Made by a program: the position numbers and the translations under genes. The notes under the pieces are model-generated. The model ran no database searches, had not been told where the DNA came from, and saw nothing but the letters and a program-made list of their open reading frames with translations. This document shows, piece by piece, positions 1-7,702 of a stretch of 64,000 nucleotides of DNA (position 1 is its first letter; each line of letters begins with the position of its first letter). The stretch lies in NCBI GenBank assembly GCA_023663025.1, contig JAMPIC010000002.1, positions 148,739 through 212,738 of the forward strand. The letters are read 5' to 3'. Source of the stretch: Prevotella sp. (GTDB lineage Bacteria; Bacillota; Clostridia; Oscillospirales; Ruminococcaceae).

Positions 1-1
1 C

Positions 2-1057
2 GCGCTGAAAAACAATCCCTCCGCTTCGGCGCAGATGTCCATGACCATGCTTACCGAAAGGCTTGCGGACGCTGTGAACGGCGGACTTGAACAGATTTCC
101 CCCGAGCAGCTATCGGAAAATATCAGCAAGCTGGCGGAGGAGTTCGAGCTGCCCGCAGCGGAAGAAAACCTCCCCGCCGCAGAGGAAAACGTCCCCAATG
201 CCGCGGCAGTCCCAAAAGAGAACGGGACTGCGGAAGTCCCGGAAAAGCAGGATAACCTCCCCGCCGGCGAAAAGCTTCCCGAAACCGCGCACAAGACAAT
301 TACTCTCAAAGAGGGAACGGATATGCTGAAAAAAATGCTCGCTCCCCTTGTTCCCGACAATATGAAAGGCGGTCTGAACACGCTTATACGCGACTTTGAA
401 AAGACCTCCGACCTGAACAGCCTCATCGACAGGCTGAGCGTCATAGTCAACCGCGCGGAGGACATGGACAAGAAAATCGTTCTCGCGCAGGGAATGAATA
501 TGCTCCTTACGGAACTGGCCCGGGCGCAGGGAATACAGTACCGCCCTCCCACCACCATGGAGAATATGCTGGACTTCCTCATAAAGAACATCAACGATCC
601 CTCGCTGCGCTCCCTTTCGGATATGACCAGACCCGATATGATACAGGGACTTCTCAGCGCCCCGGGCGTGTTCACTCCACTGCTGCATTTCCTTGTGCCC
701 ATGAATATGGACGGCATGAAAGCTTTCGGCGAGCTTTGGGCTGATCCCAATGCGGACAGCGATCCCGAAACGGGCGAAGCGGGCAGCCATATCTTCCTGT
801 GCTTTGAGATAGAGGACGCGGGCTACTTTGAACTGGAGCTTTATGCCCGCGGAAAATCGGTGAACGCCGCGCTCATGTGTCCCGAAGGAACGGAAAGGAA
901 CTATCTGCCGCTTAAAGCGGTTCTGCCGGAACTTGCGGCTTCCTGCGGCTACAGCGCGGAAAAGATAATGATAGAGCCGCTGAAAAGGAAACGGGATCTT
1001 ACGAACATATTCCCCAAGCTGAACGAAAGGAGGTCGGGTCTGAATGTCAGAATTTAA
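2..1057 (+). CDS. FliK-like C-terminal domain protein (YlqG type), 5' end outside window
   Basis: The reading frame is open to the window edge, so the true start is probably upstream; the first internal ATG is at 35. About 45 residues near the start are Ala/Glu/Pro/Asn-rich with a repeated LPAAEEN-type unit. A helical middle follows. The last ~90 residues (from SHIFLCFEIED) alternate strands and helices like the FliK C-terminal domain. It overlaps the next gene, an FlhB C-terminal homologue, by 14 bases. This is the same pairing as ylqG-ylqH in Bacillus, where the two proteins are not part of a complete flagellar operon. The FliK assignment rests on this pairing and on weak similarity. It could simply be called a conserved hypothetical protein. 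Confidence 0.55.
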   Translation, partial: ALKNNPSASAQMSMTMLTERLADAVNGGLEQISPEQLSENISKLAEEFELPAAEENLPAAEENVPNAAAVPKENGTAEVPEKQDNLPAGEKLPETAHKTITLKEGTDMLKKMLAPLVPDNMKGGLNTLIRDFEKTSDLNSLIDRLSVIVNRAEDMDKKIVLAQGMNMLLTELARAQGIQYRPPTTMENMLDFLIKNINDPSLRSLSDMTRPDMIQGLLSAPGVFTPLLHFLVPMNMDGMKAFGELWADPNADSDPETGEAGSHIFLCFEIEDAGYFELELYARGKSVNAALMCPEGTERNYLPLKAVLPELAASCGYSAEKIMIEPLKRKRDLTNIFPKLNERRSGLNVRI

Positions 1058-1346
1058 AGGAAAAAAGAGAGGCGGCGCCGCCCCGAATAATTCGGCGGTT
1101 GCTCTCAGGTACAATCCCGACAAGGACTACACTCCCATAGTTGTGGCTTCGGGACACGGTCATGTGGCGGAAAAGATAATCAATCTCGCCGACGAGAACG
1201 GCGTGCCGATATACCGCGACGACTCGGCGACCGCGCTGCTCACCATGCTGAACGTGGGACAGGGCATTCCTCCCGAGCTGTACCAGCTTGTGGCAGGCAT
1301 ATATGTACAGGTAATGCGTATTGCCAAGGACGACGGCAAGCTGTAA
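1044..1346 (+). CDS. Orphan FlhB C-terminal domain homologue (YlqH type)
   Basis: This 100-residue protein corresponds to the cytoplasmic C-terminal domain of FlhB/YscU export switch proteins. The signature AVALRYNPDKDYTPIVVA near residues 18-35 matches the stretch that follows the NPTH self-cleavage site in FlhB. Here the membrane part and the NPTH motif itself are absent, so the product looks like a permanently pre-cleaved FlhB-C. The start is supported by AGGAGG eight bases upstream, inside the end of the preceding gene. Family knowledge: B. subtilis YlqH is such an orphan. Its function in an organism without obvious flagellar genes nearby is unknown. The family call is firm. Confidence 0.88.
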   Translation: MSEFKGKKRGGAAPNNSAVALRYNPDKDYTPIVVASGHGHVAEKIINLADENGVPIYRDDSATALLTMLNVGQGIPPELYQLVAGIYVQVMRIAKDDGKL

Positions 1347-1353
1347 GAATACA

Positions 1354-1385
1354 TATCCCCGAATGAGCGCTTTCATTCGGGGATA
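1354..1385. terminator. Bidirectional terminator between the YlqH-like gene and the GH5 gene
   Basis: A perfect 13-bp inverted repeat (tatccccgaatga paired with tcattcggggata) with a short loop lies in the 47-base convergent gap. It can serve both strands. Confidence 0.75.
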
Positions 1386-1393
1386 CTGTTATA

Positions 1394-2560
1394 TTATTCC
1401 AGACCTTTCATAAGCCCCTCCACAACGAGAGGAAACTCCCATGTGCAGGTCGAACGGTTGAGAATACCGAAATTCTCGCCCGTACCCGTAAACGCGCCGT
1501 TGTCCCACCAAATGCAGGGAACGCCGATAGCTTTCGCCCGGCTTACATAGAATGCCGCCCATTCGCCGCGGATCTCTTCGTTTGCCTTGCTTCTCGCGCC
1601 GAACTCGCCGATGATAACGGCTTGACCGTTGTCTATGAAATTGGTTTTCAGGAAATCCATCAGATAGAGGATATCGTTCGCGGAGGTATCGTCGGGGGAA
1701 AATTTCCTTGCGGTAAGGTCGTCGCTGAGGGCGAACGCGTAAGGCGTATAGGCGTGAACGGAAACGATTATCTTGTCGTCTCCCTCGGGTATCTTCAGCG
1801 CTCTCAGGGGTGCTTCGCTCGAGCTTGCGGCGTAAGCGGGTATCATAAGGTGACGCTTTTCGTTGTTTCCGCCCAAGCCACGTATGGTCTCAACAAACGC
1901 CGCGTTCAACCGGTTTACCACTTCCCTGCCCTCTTCGTCGCCGCCGTTCCATTCGAGAGGGGTATTCCTCTTGCGGGGTTCGTTCAGTCCCTCGAAAATA
2001 AGCTTTTCGTCGTATCCCGCAAAGTATGTGCCTATCTGCGTCCAGAGTTTTTTCAGCTTTTCGGTTACTTCCGCCTCGGTGTCGTAGTAGGGATCGTACC
2101 ACTCCTCATGGTGGGCGTTGAGGATAACGAACATACCCTCGCCGTAGGCGTAGTCCACAACTTCCCGGACACGGTTCAGCCAGGCTTCGTCTATATTGTT
2201 TTCACTGTCAAGGTGGGGTCTCCACGTCACGGGAATTCTCACGATGTTGAAGCCTGCATCCTTGACGGCGGTTATCATCTCCTTTGTGGTGAGCGGATTT
2301 CCCCAGCTTGTTTCGGATGTAACATCGTCTGCGCCGTCGGCGTCAAGGGTGTTTCCGAGGCTCCAGCCTATTTTTATTTCCTTTACAAGCTCGATAGAGG
2401 GGATATCGCGTATCTGATCGTTTACAGCATTCACGGCAGTATTTCCTCCGCTGTTTCCCGTATTATCGGCGTTCTGTTTGTCACCGCAGCCCGAAAGCGA
2501 CATGAGCATAAGCGAAGCGAGAACCGCCGAGCATATTTTTCCGAACATTTTATTTTTCAT
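1394..2560 (-). CDS. GH5 endo-beta-1,4-glucanase, lipoprotein
   Basis: Predicted secreted cellulase that cleaves beta-1,4-glucan chains. The chosen ATG gives 388 residues and follows GGAGGT by eight bases; an in-frame codon six residues earlier has no such site. A lipoprotein signal ends in LSGC with Cys25, so the enzyme is probably anchored to the outer face of the membrane. A low-complexity Asn/Gly linker follows. The GH5 domain begins at GWSLGNT (about residue 65). The acid/base glutamate is in GLNEP (about Glu194) and the nucleophile is in IIGEFGA (about Glu319). No dockerin or carbohydrate-binding module is visible. It is a single gene with its own promoter. The exact substrate (cellulose, mixed-linkage glucan or mannan) cannot be decided from the sequence. 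Confidence 0.93.
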   Translation of the reverse strand: MKNKMFGKICSAVLASLMLMSLSGCGDKQNADNTGNSGGNTAVNAVNDQIRDIPSIELVKEIKIGWSLGNTLDADGADDVTSETSWGNPLTTKEMITAVKDAGFNIVRIPVTWRPHLDSENNIDEAWLNRVREVVDYAYGEGMFVILNAHHEEWYDPYYDTEAEVTEKLKKLWTQIGTYFAGYDEKLIFEGLNEPRKRNTPLEWNGGDEEGREVVNRLNAAFVETIRGLGGNNEKRHLMIPAYAASSSEAPLRALKIPEGDDKIIVSVHAYTPYAFALSDDLTARKFSPDDTSANDILYLMDFLKTNFIDNGQAVIIGEFGARSKANEEIRGEWAAFYVSRAKAIGVPCIWWDNGAFTGTGENFGILNRSTCTWEFPLVVEGLMKGLE

Positions 2561-2590
2561 TTGCAATAACCTCCGCAATATATTTAACTG

Positions 2591-2619
2591 ATTTTATCAC
2601 ATATTTGAACATATTTCAA
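2591..2619 (-). promoter_or_regulatory. Sigma-A promoter of the GH5 gene
   Basis: On the minus strand TTGAAA, a 17-base spacer and TAAAAT, about 30 bases before the cellulase start codon. The spacer region also contains a small TTGAA/TTCAA dyad that could be a regulator site. Confidence 0.6.
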
Positions 2620-2709
2620 CTGTTTTTTGTAAACAAACTGTGTTTTGCTGCGATACACGGATATATCGCTAAATAAGCGTGTATACGGGGCATAAATCCC
2701 CAAAACCTA

Positions 2710-2738
2710 TTGAAAACCTATTTGCAGTATGTTATAAT
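2710..2738 (+). promoter_or_regulatory. Sigma-A promoter of the Rrf2 gene
   Basis: TTGAAA, 17 bases, TATAAT. It leaves a leader of roughly 125 bases before the Rrf2 start. That leader contains an 8-bp hairpin (cttcgcag 2761-2768 with ctgcgaag 2783-2790). Confidence 0.7.
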
Positions 2739-2870
2739 ATATATAGCTCGGACAGGATACCTTCGCAGCGGATACGCCCGTACTGCGAAGATTTCCGCGC
2801 CGCTGAAAACGACGGTGCGCCATGTCTCTTGCCTGAAGCCGTAAACCAATATCCCGAAAGGAAAACAGCC

Positions 2871-3302
2871 ATGAAAATATCTACCAAGGGACGCTATGCG
2901 CTGAGAATGCTCCTCGACCTTGCTCAGCACTCCCCCGAAGGGTATGTCGCCCTTAAAGACATTGCCGAACGCCAGGATATATCGAAAAAATATCTGGAGC
3001 AAATCGTCCCGCTTCTCAACAAGTCGGGTCTGCTCAGAACCAATCGCGGCTATCAGGGCGGCTATATGCTGTCCAAGCCTGCGGAAAGCTACACCGTGGG
3101 AGAAGTGCTCCGCGTGACCGAGGGAAATCTTTGTCCCGTAACGTGCCTGCAATACGAGAAGAACGACTGTCCCCGAGCCGCGGACTGCATGACGCTTTTC
3201 GTATGGGAGGGGCTTTATAAAACGATCTCCGACTATCTTGACGGGATAACCCTTCAGGATATTATCGACCGCAACGCGGAACACGATACTTTTTATATAT
3301 GA
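2871..3302 (+). CDS. Rrf2/IscR-type transcriptional regulator
   Basis: A 143-residue Rrf2 family regulator. The winged-helix DNA-binding domain is at residues 1-80, starting MKISTKGRYALR, with the recognition-helix region DISKKYLEQIV and the wing GYQGGY. Four cysteines follow at about 88, 92, 100 and 106 (LCPVTC, NDCPRAADC), the position where IscR holds its Fe-S cluster, so iron-sulfur or redox sensing is likely. The start at 2871 was chosen because family members begin there and GAAAGG precedes it; the frame is open upstream to 2679, giving a 64-residue extension without family similarity. No cysteine desulfurase or cysteine synthesis gene lies beside it, so the target is unknown. Confidence 0.88.
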   Translation: MKISTKGRYALRMLLDLAQHSPEGYVALKDIAERQDISKKYLEQIVPLLNKSGLLRTNRGYQGGYMLSKPAESYTVGEVLRVTEGNLCPVTCLQYEKNDCPRAADCMTLFVWEGLYKTISDYLDGITLQDIIDRNAEHDTFYI

Positions 3303-3314
3303 GCCTGCAAACGA

Positions 3315-3347
3315 AACCGGGACGTTCTCCGCAAGAACGTCCCGGTT
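3315..3347 (+). terminator. Terminator after the Rrf2 gene
   Basis: A perfect 14-bp stem (aaccgggacgttct with agaacgtcccggtt) and a 5-base loop, starting 13 bases after the stop codon. Confidence 0.75.
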
Positions 3348-3357
3348 GATTTAATAA

Positions 3358-3400
3358 GCCGCCGGACGGCAGGTACTTCCGCCCGGCGGCAAATATTTTT
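3358..3400. terminator. Second hairpin in the convergent gap
   Basis: An 8-bp GC stem (gccgccgg 3358-3365 with ccggcggc 3383-3390) followed on the plus strand by an AT tract. It lies just beyond the end of the leftward response-regulator gene and may serve it too. Confidence 0.45.
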
Positions 3401-3415
3401 AATACGGCATTCGGT

Positions 3416-4969
3416 TCAGACAGCCGAAACCTCCATATCGTCGGCAGTGTCAAAAATCTTGCCGGTAACGCTTATGCGGCTGCCGTCGTCCGACCATACG
3501 GAAATGCAGACGATCTTGCAGTGCTTTGTTTCACCGCCGATGTTTATATCGCACTCATATTCTGCTATGGGCTGATCGGGCGACGCTGCAAGCACCGCTT
3601 CCGTAAGCTCGCCGACGCATTTTTCCGAAATGACGGCTTTAAGTCCCTCGTCGTTTTTCGGATCGGTGATATTTTCGGGAAGTCCCAGCTTTTTCGCGCT
3701 GCGTTCGGGGAAGTTAAGTATGGACGGGTCGCAGCTGTACTCAAACTGCATCTCTCTTGAAACGGAGCGGAGGAACTTATACTTCGCGATCTCGTTTTCC
3801 AAGCTGTTGAAGGTTGTTCCCGCAGTGTTCAGATTGCTGTTTTTAAGCACTTCCTCGGTAATATTCTTGACGCCGCGCGGACTCAGGTGCTCCGAAACGG
3901 TACGGTTCAGATTTTCTTTAAGAACCCCCGCCGTATCTTTCAGGCATTCAAGTATTCTCGGGTTGAAAGCGCCGCACTCTCCCCCCAGGATCATTTCCAT
4001 AGCCTTTTCGTGGGAAAAAGCCTTCTTGTAGACGCGTTCGCTTGTAAGTGCGTCGTAAACGTCCGCAACCGAAACCACCTGAGCAGAAAGAGGTATTTTG
4101 TCGCCCTCCAATCTGTCGGGGTAGCCTCTGCCGTCATGACGCTCATGATGCCAGCGGCTGATCTCATAGGCTGTCTTGATAAGCGGGTCGTCCGAACCGA
4201 AAGACAGGCTTTCCAGCATGGACGCGCCCACGCTTGAGTGGGTTTTCATTATGGCGAACTCCTCGTCCGTCAGCTTGCCGGGCTTATTGAGAATGCTTTC
4301 CGGAATAGATATCTTTCCGATATCGTGAAGAGAGGAAGCAAGGCTGATTGTTGCTATGCTTGCCTCGGTAAGACCGGAATCCTCATATTTTTCGGCATAT
4401 TTTTCCAGAATAGTTCTGGTGATATTCTGAACATGGATAACGTGCAGACCGCTTTCGCCGTTTCTGAACTCAACGATATGGCTGAGAATATTTATCATCA
4501 GATTGGTGCTTTTTTCCTTTTCGTATATCTGATCGGCAACAAGACCCACCAGCTTCTTCTGATTGGCGTAAAGCATGATGGTATTGATAACGCGGCGTCT
4601 TACGGAAAACGCGTCGAACGGACGCTTTATGTAATCGGTAACGCCGAGATCGTAAGCGTGCTCGATATAACCCGCGGAGCTTTCCACAGAGATCATTATA
4701 ACGGGAATGTTGTCTATCCAATGCTGCTTGTTCATTACTTCCAGAACGCCGAGACCGTCCATTTCGGGCATTACCATATCGAGCATTACCAGCGCGATCT
4801 CGAAATGCCTTTCTTTCAGCACAGCTACCGCCTGAACGCCGTTTTCAGCCTGAATTATGTCATAGTCGTCCTCGAGGATATCCTCAAGCATGGTACGGTT
4901 CATTTCCGAGTCGTCAACGATCAAAACTTTCTGCTTGCGGGAATCAGCCGCAAAATTTTCTCCAATCAC
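3416..4969 (-). CDS. Response regulator with HD-GYP phosphodiesterase and C-terminal PAS-like domain
   Basis: A 517-residue signalling protein. Residues 14-130 are a receiver domain with the acidic pair Asp19-Asp20, phospho-acceptor Asp64 (MLDMVMPEMDG) and Lys115. Residues ~150-365 are an intact HD-GYP domain: His215-Asp216 in LHDIGK, HHERHDG at ~274 and GYP at 282-284. The predicted activity is hydrolysis of cyclic di-GMP. The last ~120 residues resemble a PAS fold (MQFEYSCDPSILNFPERSAKKLG), an unusual place for a sensor in this architecture. It lies 60 bases downstream of an HPt gene on the same strand, so it is probably one output of a phosphorelay. No histidine kinase is in the window. 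Confidence 0.9.
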   Translation of the reverse strand: MIGENFAADSRKQKVLIVDDSEMNRTMLEDILEDDYDIIQAENGVQAVAVLKERHFEIALVMLDMVMPEMDGLGVLEVMNKQHWIDNIPVIMISVESSAGYIEHAYDLGVTDYIKRPFDAFSVRRRVINTIMLYANQKKLVGLVADQIYEKEKSTNLMINILSHIVEFRNGESGLHVIHVQNITRTILEKYAEKYEDSGLTEASIATISLASSLHDIGKISIPESILNKPGKLTDEEFAIMKTHSSVGASMLESLSFGSDDPLIKTAYEISRWHHERHDGRGYPDRLEGDKIPLSAQVVSVADVYDALTSERVYKKAFSHEKAMEMILGGECGAFNPRILECLKDTAGVLKENLNRTVSEHLSPRGVKNITEEVLKNSNLNTAGTTFNSLENEIAKYKFLRSVSREMQFEYSCDPSILNFPERSAKKLGLPENITDPKNDEGLKAVISEKCVGELTEAVLAASPDQPIAEYECDINIGGETKHCKIVCISVWSDDGSRISVTGKIFDTADDMEVSAV

Positions 4970-5029
4970 TATGAATTCTCCTTTGCAAAAAAATCGTATG
5001 GCGTTTATCGTACATAAATTTTGTCGGTT

Positions 5030-5413
5030 TTACTGCTGTTCGGGAACGTCGATGCTTCCGATTCCCGAGATTATTTTTTCGTACTTTTCGGCTGCGTTCT
5101 CGATAAGTCCGCCGAGCTCTTTGTCGGCTTCTATGGCGGCGGTATCCTCGAAATTCCTGAGCTTTTCGGTTATTTCGGAAGCGACGGCGGCAAAGTTGTT
5201 GAAGCCCAGATTAAGACCGGTGCCCTTGATGGTATGCGCCGCTCTGAACGCTTCCGCGTAGTTCTTTTCACTCATTGAAGCGCGGAGATTGTCGAAGCTT
5301 TTATCCGCCGGAAATTTCAGAACATACTTGCACACTCTGCTTTCGGCTCTGAGTCTTCCGATAACGTCGCTGAAATCCTCGCCGATAAAGTCATAAAATT
5401 CTTTTATGGTCAT
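5030..5413 (-). CDS. Histidine phosphotransfer (HPt) protein
   Basis: A stand-alone 127-residue HPt domain. The phosphorylated histidine is His60 in the motif AAHTIKGTGLNLG, on a helical bundle. The ATG at 5413 (MTIKEFYDF) is preceded by a GGGG element. An upstream in-frame start would add 14 residues with no ribosome binding site. It is the first gene of a two-gene operon with the response regulator/HD-GYP protein and presumably passes phosphate to its receiver domain. Confidence 0.88.
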   Translation of the reverse strand: MTIKEFYDFIGEDFSDVIGRLRAESRVCKYVLKFPADKSFDNLRASMSEKNYAEAFRAAHTIKGTGLNLGFNNFAAVASEITEKLRNFEDTAAIEADKELGGLIENAAEKYEKIISGIGSIDVPEQQ

Positions 5414-5472
5414 AATATCCCCGCTTTCATAAAACACTGCCGGCGGTACCGGCATGACGCTGCTTTTAATAA

Positions 5473-5501
5473 ATTATACCACATCACTCCGCTTTTGTCA
5501 A
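5473..5501 (-). promoter_or_regulatory. Sigma-A promoter of the HPt/HD-GYP operon
   Basis: On the minus strand a perfect TTGACA, 17 bases, TATAAT. Confidence 0.8.
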
Positions 5502-5607
5502 CATTTATTTATTCAAAGGACTTTTTCCAAATGTTAAACTTTTTGTAAATCCCGGCGCGGCGAAAGCGGAGGCTCATGCGGCAGTCCGCGTACCGGGACA
5601 GGCAAAA

Positions 5608-5630
5608 GTCCCGGAAGAGATCTCCGGGAC
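5608..5630 (-). terminator. Terminator of the yaa-like operon
   Basis: An 8-bp stem (tccgggac/gtcccgga) followed on the minus strand by TTTTGCC, eight bases after the end of the prohibitin-like gene. Confidence 0.65.
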
Positions 5631-5637
5631 CTGACGT

Positions 5638-6546
5638 TTATTCTCCGGCGGCGGACTGATCGTCGGCAGCCGGTTCGGGCTGTCTGTATGCGGACGTACC
5701 CGACGAAGAAGAAGTACCGCCAATGCTTTCAAGGAGCTTTGAAAGGTCGATCATCATTGTTCCGTCGTCTCCCGAAACCACCGTGGGAAGCTTTCCGTCC
5801 CACTTTTCGATGTAGTTGCTTATAAGTATCTCGGGGGTGATCTGCTCGGACTTCAGCCTGTAGGCTTCCGCCTCCGCCTGTGCCTGAGCGACTTTCTGCT
5901 CCGCCTCCACCTTTATCCTCTGGAGATCCTGCTCCGCCTTGAGAGCGTTCTGCTGAGCGGTCTGCTTGGCTTCGATGGCGGCGTTGTATTCGTCCGTAAA
6001 ATCAAAGGCGGTGATGTTGAATATCTGTATCTCGATGCCGTATGTACCGATCTTGTCTTTCAGCAGCTCCATCATCTGGTCGCCTATAGCCTGACGGTTC
6101 GTGATAAGCTCCTCGGCGGTGAATTTCGCCGTGACCGCCTTTACGCACTCCTGAATGGAAGGCGTGATTATCACCGATTCGTAGTCCAGACCGATGTCCT
6201 TGTAGACCCGCGCGGAGTAGCCGTTCAGCACCTTGTAGTTCACCGCAATGGTTGAGGACACCGTCTGCAGATCCTTTGAAGCGGCAGTGCAGTTGGCTTC
6301 CGCCTTTTTGACCCTGTTGTCGATAAGGATTATGTTCTGTATAAAAGGTATCTTGAAGTGCAGTCCCTCGGAAAGCACGCCGTCCGAGACCTTGCCGAAA
6401 GTGGTCACAACGCCCGTGTGACCCGCTTTTACGGTGGTGAATGCGTTAAGCACCACGATGACCGCTATCAGCAGCACAACAACGGTCACAACGATTTTGC
6501 GCACAGTGCCGCCGTTTGCGTCCACAACATTGTTATTTTTTGACAT
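5638..6546 (-). CDS. Prohibitin/stomatin-like SPFH domain membrane protein
   Basis: A 302-residue protein with one N-terminal membrane segment (residues ~16-40) followed by an SPFH/band-7 domain (TTVKAGHTGVVTTFGKVSD onward). A long Ala/Gln/Glu/Lys coiled coil spans ~190-240 (AKQTAQQNALKAEQDL) and the tail is Ser/Gly-rich and probably disordered. Such proteins oligomerise in the membrane as scaffolds, often modulating proteases or microdomains. GGAGA precedes the ATG. It is the last gene of the long operon. No protease partner is adjacent, so its role is unresolved. Confidence 0.88.
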   Translation of the reverse strand: MSKNNNVVDANGGTVRKIVVTVVVLLIAVIVVLNAFTTVKAGHTGVVTTFGKVSDGVLSEGLHFKIPFIQNIILIDNRVKKAEANCTAASKDLQTVSSTIAVNYKVLNGYSARVYKDIGLDYESVIITPSIQECVKAVTAKFTAEELITNRQAIGDQMMELLKDKIGTYGIEIQIFNITAFDFTDEYNAAIEAKQTAQQNALKAEQDLQRIKVEAEQKVAQAQAEAEAYRLKSEQITPEILISNYIEKWDGKLPTVVSGDDGTMMIDLSKLLESIGGTSSSSGTSAYRQPEPAADDQSAAGE

Positions 6547-6581
6547 TTGGTTTCTCCTTTCAAAATCGAATACCGCCCGCG

Positions 6582-6815
6582 TTAAAACGCCAAGGTGTCG
6601 CTGCCGATATTTTCCTCCTCGTCGTCCTCGCCGTCGGGACGGATATAGTTGTATTCGGCTGCGGTAACTCTTTTAGCCGCGCTGTCCGCGCAGCTTCTGA
6701 CAAGCGCGGTAATTCCCACAGCCAGCGCCGCCGCGGACATTATCATCGCCAAAATCGCCAAAACCAGCGAAGCCGCGCTGCTTTTCTGCACATGAACGAT
6801 TTCTTTTGTTTTCAT
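6582..6815 (-). CDS. Small single-pass membrane protein, unknown
   Basis: A 77-residue protein with a basic N-terminus, one hydrophobic helix (residues ~14-40, SLVLAILAMIMSAAALAVGI) and an acidic tail (DGEDDEEEN). The ribosome binding site GGAGG sits in the end of the upstream ricT gene, so translation is coupled. The membrane segment is Ala/Met-rich. I do not recognise a family. Its place between ricT and the prohibitin-like gene suggests a membrane partner, but this is a guess. Confidence 0.65.
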   Translation of the reverse strand: MKTKEIVHVQKSSAASLVLAILAMIMSAAALAVGITALVRSCADSAAKRVTAAEYNYIRPDGEDDEEENIGSDTLAF

Positions 6816-6817
6816 AA

Positions 6818-7684
6818 TTATTTATCCTCCAGTCCTTTCAGAGCTTTAAGCTCGTCCTTGTCGATCTTTATTTTTCCGTCGCGGATTATCGTTACGTCCT
6901 CCTTGCCGAAGATAACAGCCGCGTCCTCGGATTTTTCGGGCTTGACCTTGATCTTGCCCGTCAGCAGGTTGACCTCCTCAACGTACCCCTTGAAATCGGG
7001 AGTTTTAACGTAAGCCCCAACCTTGGGCGTATTTTTCTGCAAAAACTCATACGCGTCCTGCTCGTATTTGAGACAGCACATCAGCCTGCCGCAGGTGCCC
7101 GATATTTTCGTGGGATTGAGGGACAGTCCCTGCTCCTTTGCCATTTTTATGGACACCGGCTGGAATTCTCCCAAAAAGCCCTTGCAGCAGAACTCCCTGC
7201 CGCATATGCCTAATCCGCCGAGAATCTTCGCTTCGTCCCGAACGCCTATCTGCCGCAGCTCGATACGGGTTCTGAACACGGACGCCAAATCCTTTACAAG
7301 CTCGCGGAAATCCACCCTCGTCTCCGCCGTGAAGTAGAACAGCAGCTTGTTGTTGTCGAAGGTGCATTCAACGTCCACAAGGCTCATATCCAGCTTGTGG
7401 GCGAGAATTTTCTCCTCGCATATCTTGAAAGCGTTTTTTTCCTTGACCCTGTTCTGCTCCAGTATCTTCATATCCTGGGGCGTAACGACGCGGATTATCT
7501 CTTTTAACGGAGCGGCTATCTGCGAGTCGTCGATCTTCCTGTTGGGCATAACCACCTCGCCGCACTCGATGCCGCGGGCGGTCTCAACTATGACGAGAGT
7601 ACCCTCTTCCGCCTTTATTCCCCCGGGGGAAAAATAGTAAATCTTGCCGGTCTTTTTGAACCGGACTCCAATAATTTCGGTCAT
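6818..7684 (-). CDS. ricT: RicT/YaaT (PSP1 domain) protein
   Basis: A 288-residue PSP1-domain protein matching B. subtilis YaaT/RicT. The C-terminal half has the two diagnostic cysteine clusters, CGREFCC at 161-167 and CGRLMCC at 198-204. In the Ric (YlbF-YmcA-YaaT) complex, cysteines coordinate Fe-S clusters and the complex promotes mRNA maturation through RNase Y. It lies directly downstream of holB, as in Bacillus. YlbF and YmcA partners are not in the window. Confidence 0.92.
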   Translation of the reverse strand: MTEIIGVRFKKTGKIYYFSPGGIKAEEGTLVIVETARGIECGEVVMPNRKIDDSQIAAPLKEIIRVVTPQDMKILEQNRVKEKNAFKICEEKILAHKLDMSLVDVECTFDNNKLLFYFTAETRVDFRELVKDLASVFRTRIELRQIGVRDEAKILGGLGICGREFCCKGFLGEFQPVSIKMAKEQGLSLNPTKISGTCGRLMCCLKYEQDAYEFLQKNTPKVGAYVKTPDFKGYVEEVNLLTGKIKVKPEKSEDAAVIFGKEDVTIIRDGKIKIDKDELKALKGLEDK

Positions 7685-7702
7685 ACAGACTGTAATTCCT
7701 TT

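Noticed and set aside
110..1123. A 337-codon minus-strand frame over the first gene
   Set aside because: It covers both the FliK-like and FlhB-like genes in antisense; only the plus-strand frames show family similarity and ribosome binding sites.
2679..2870. A 64-residue N-terminal extension of the Rrf2 protein at 2871
   Set aside because: The extension overlaps the promoter and leader hairpin, lacks a start with a ribosome binding site, and Rrf2 proteins begin at MKIS.
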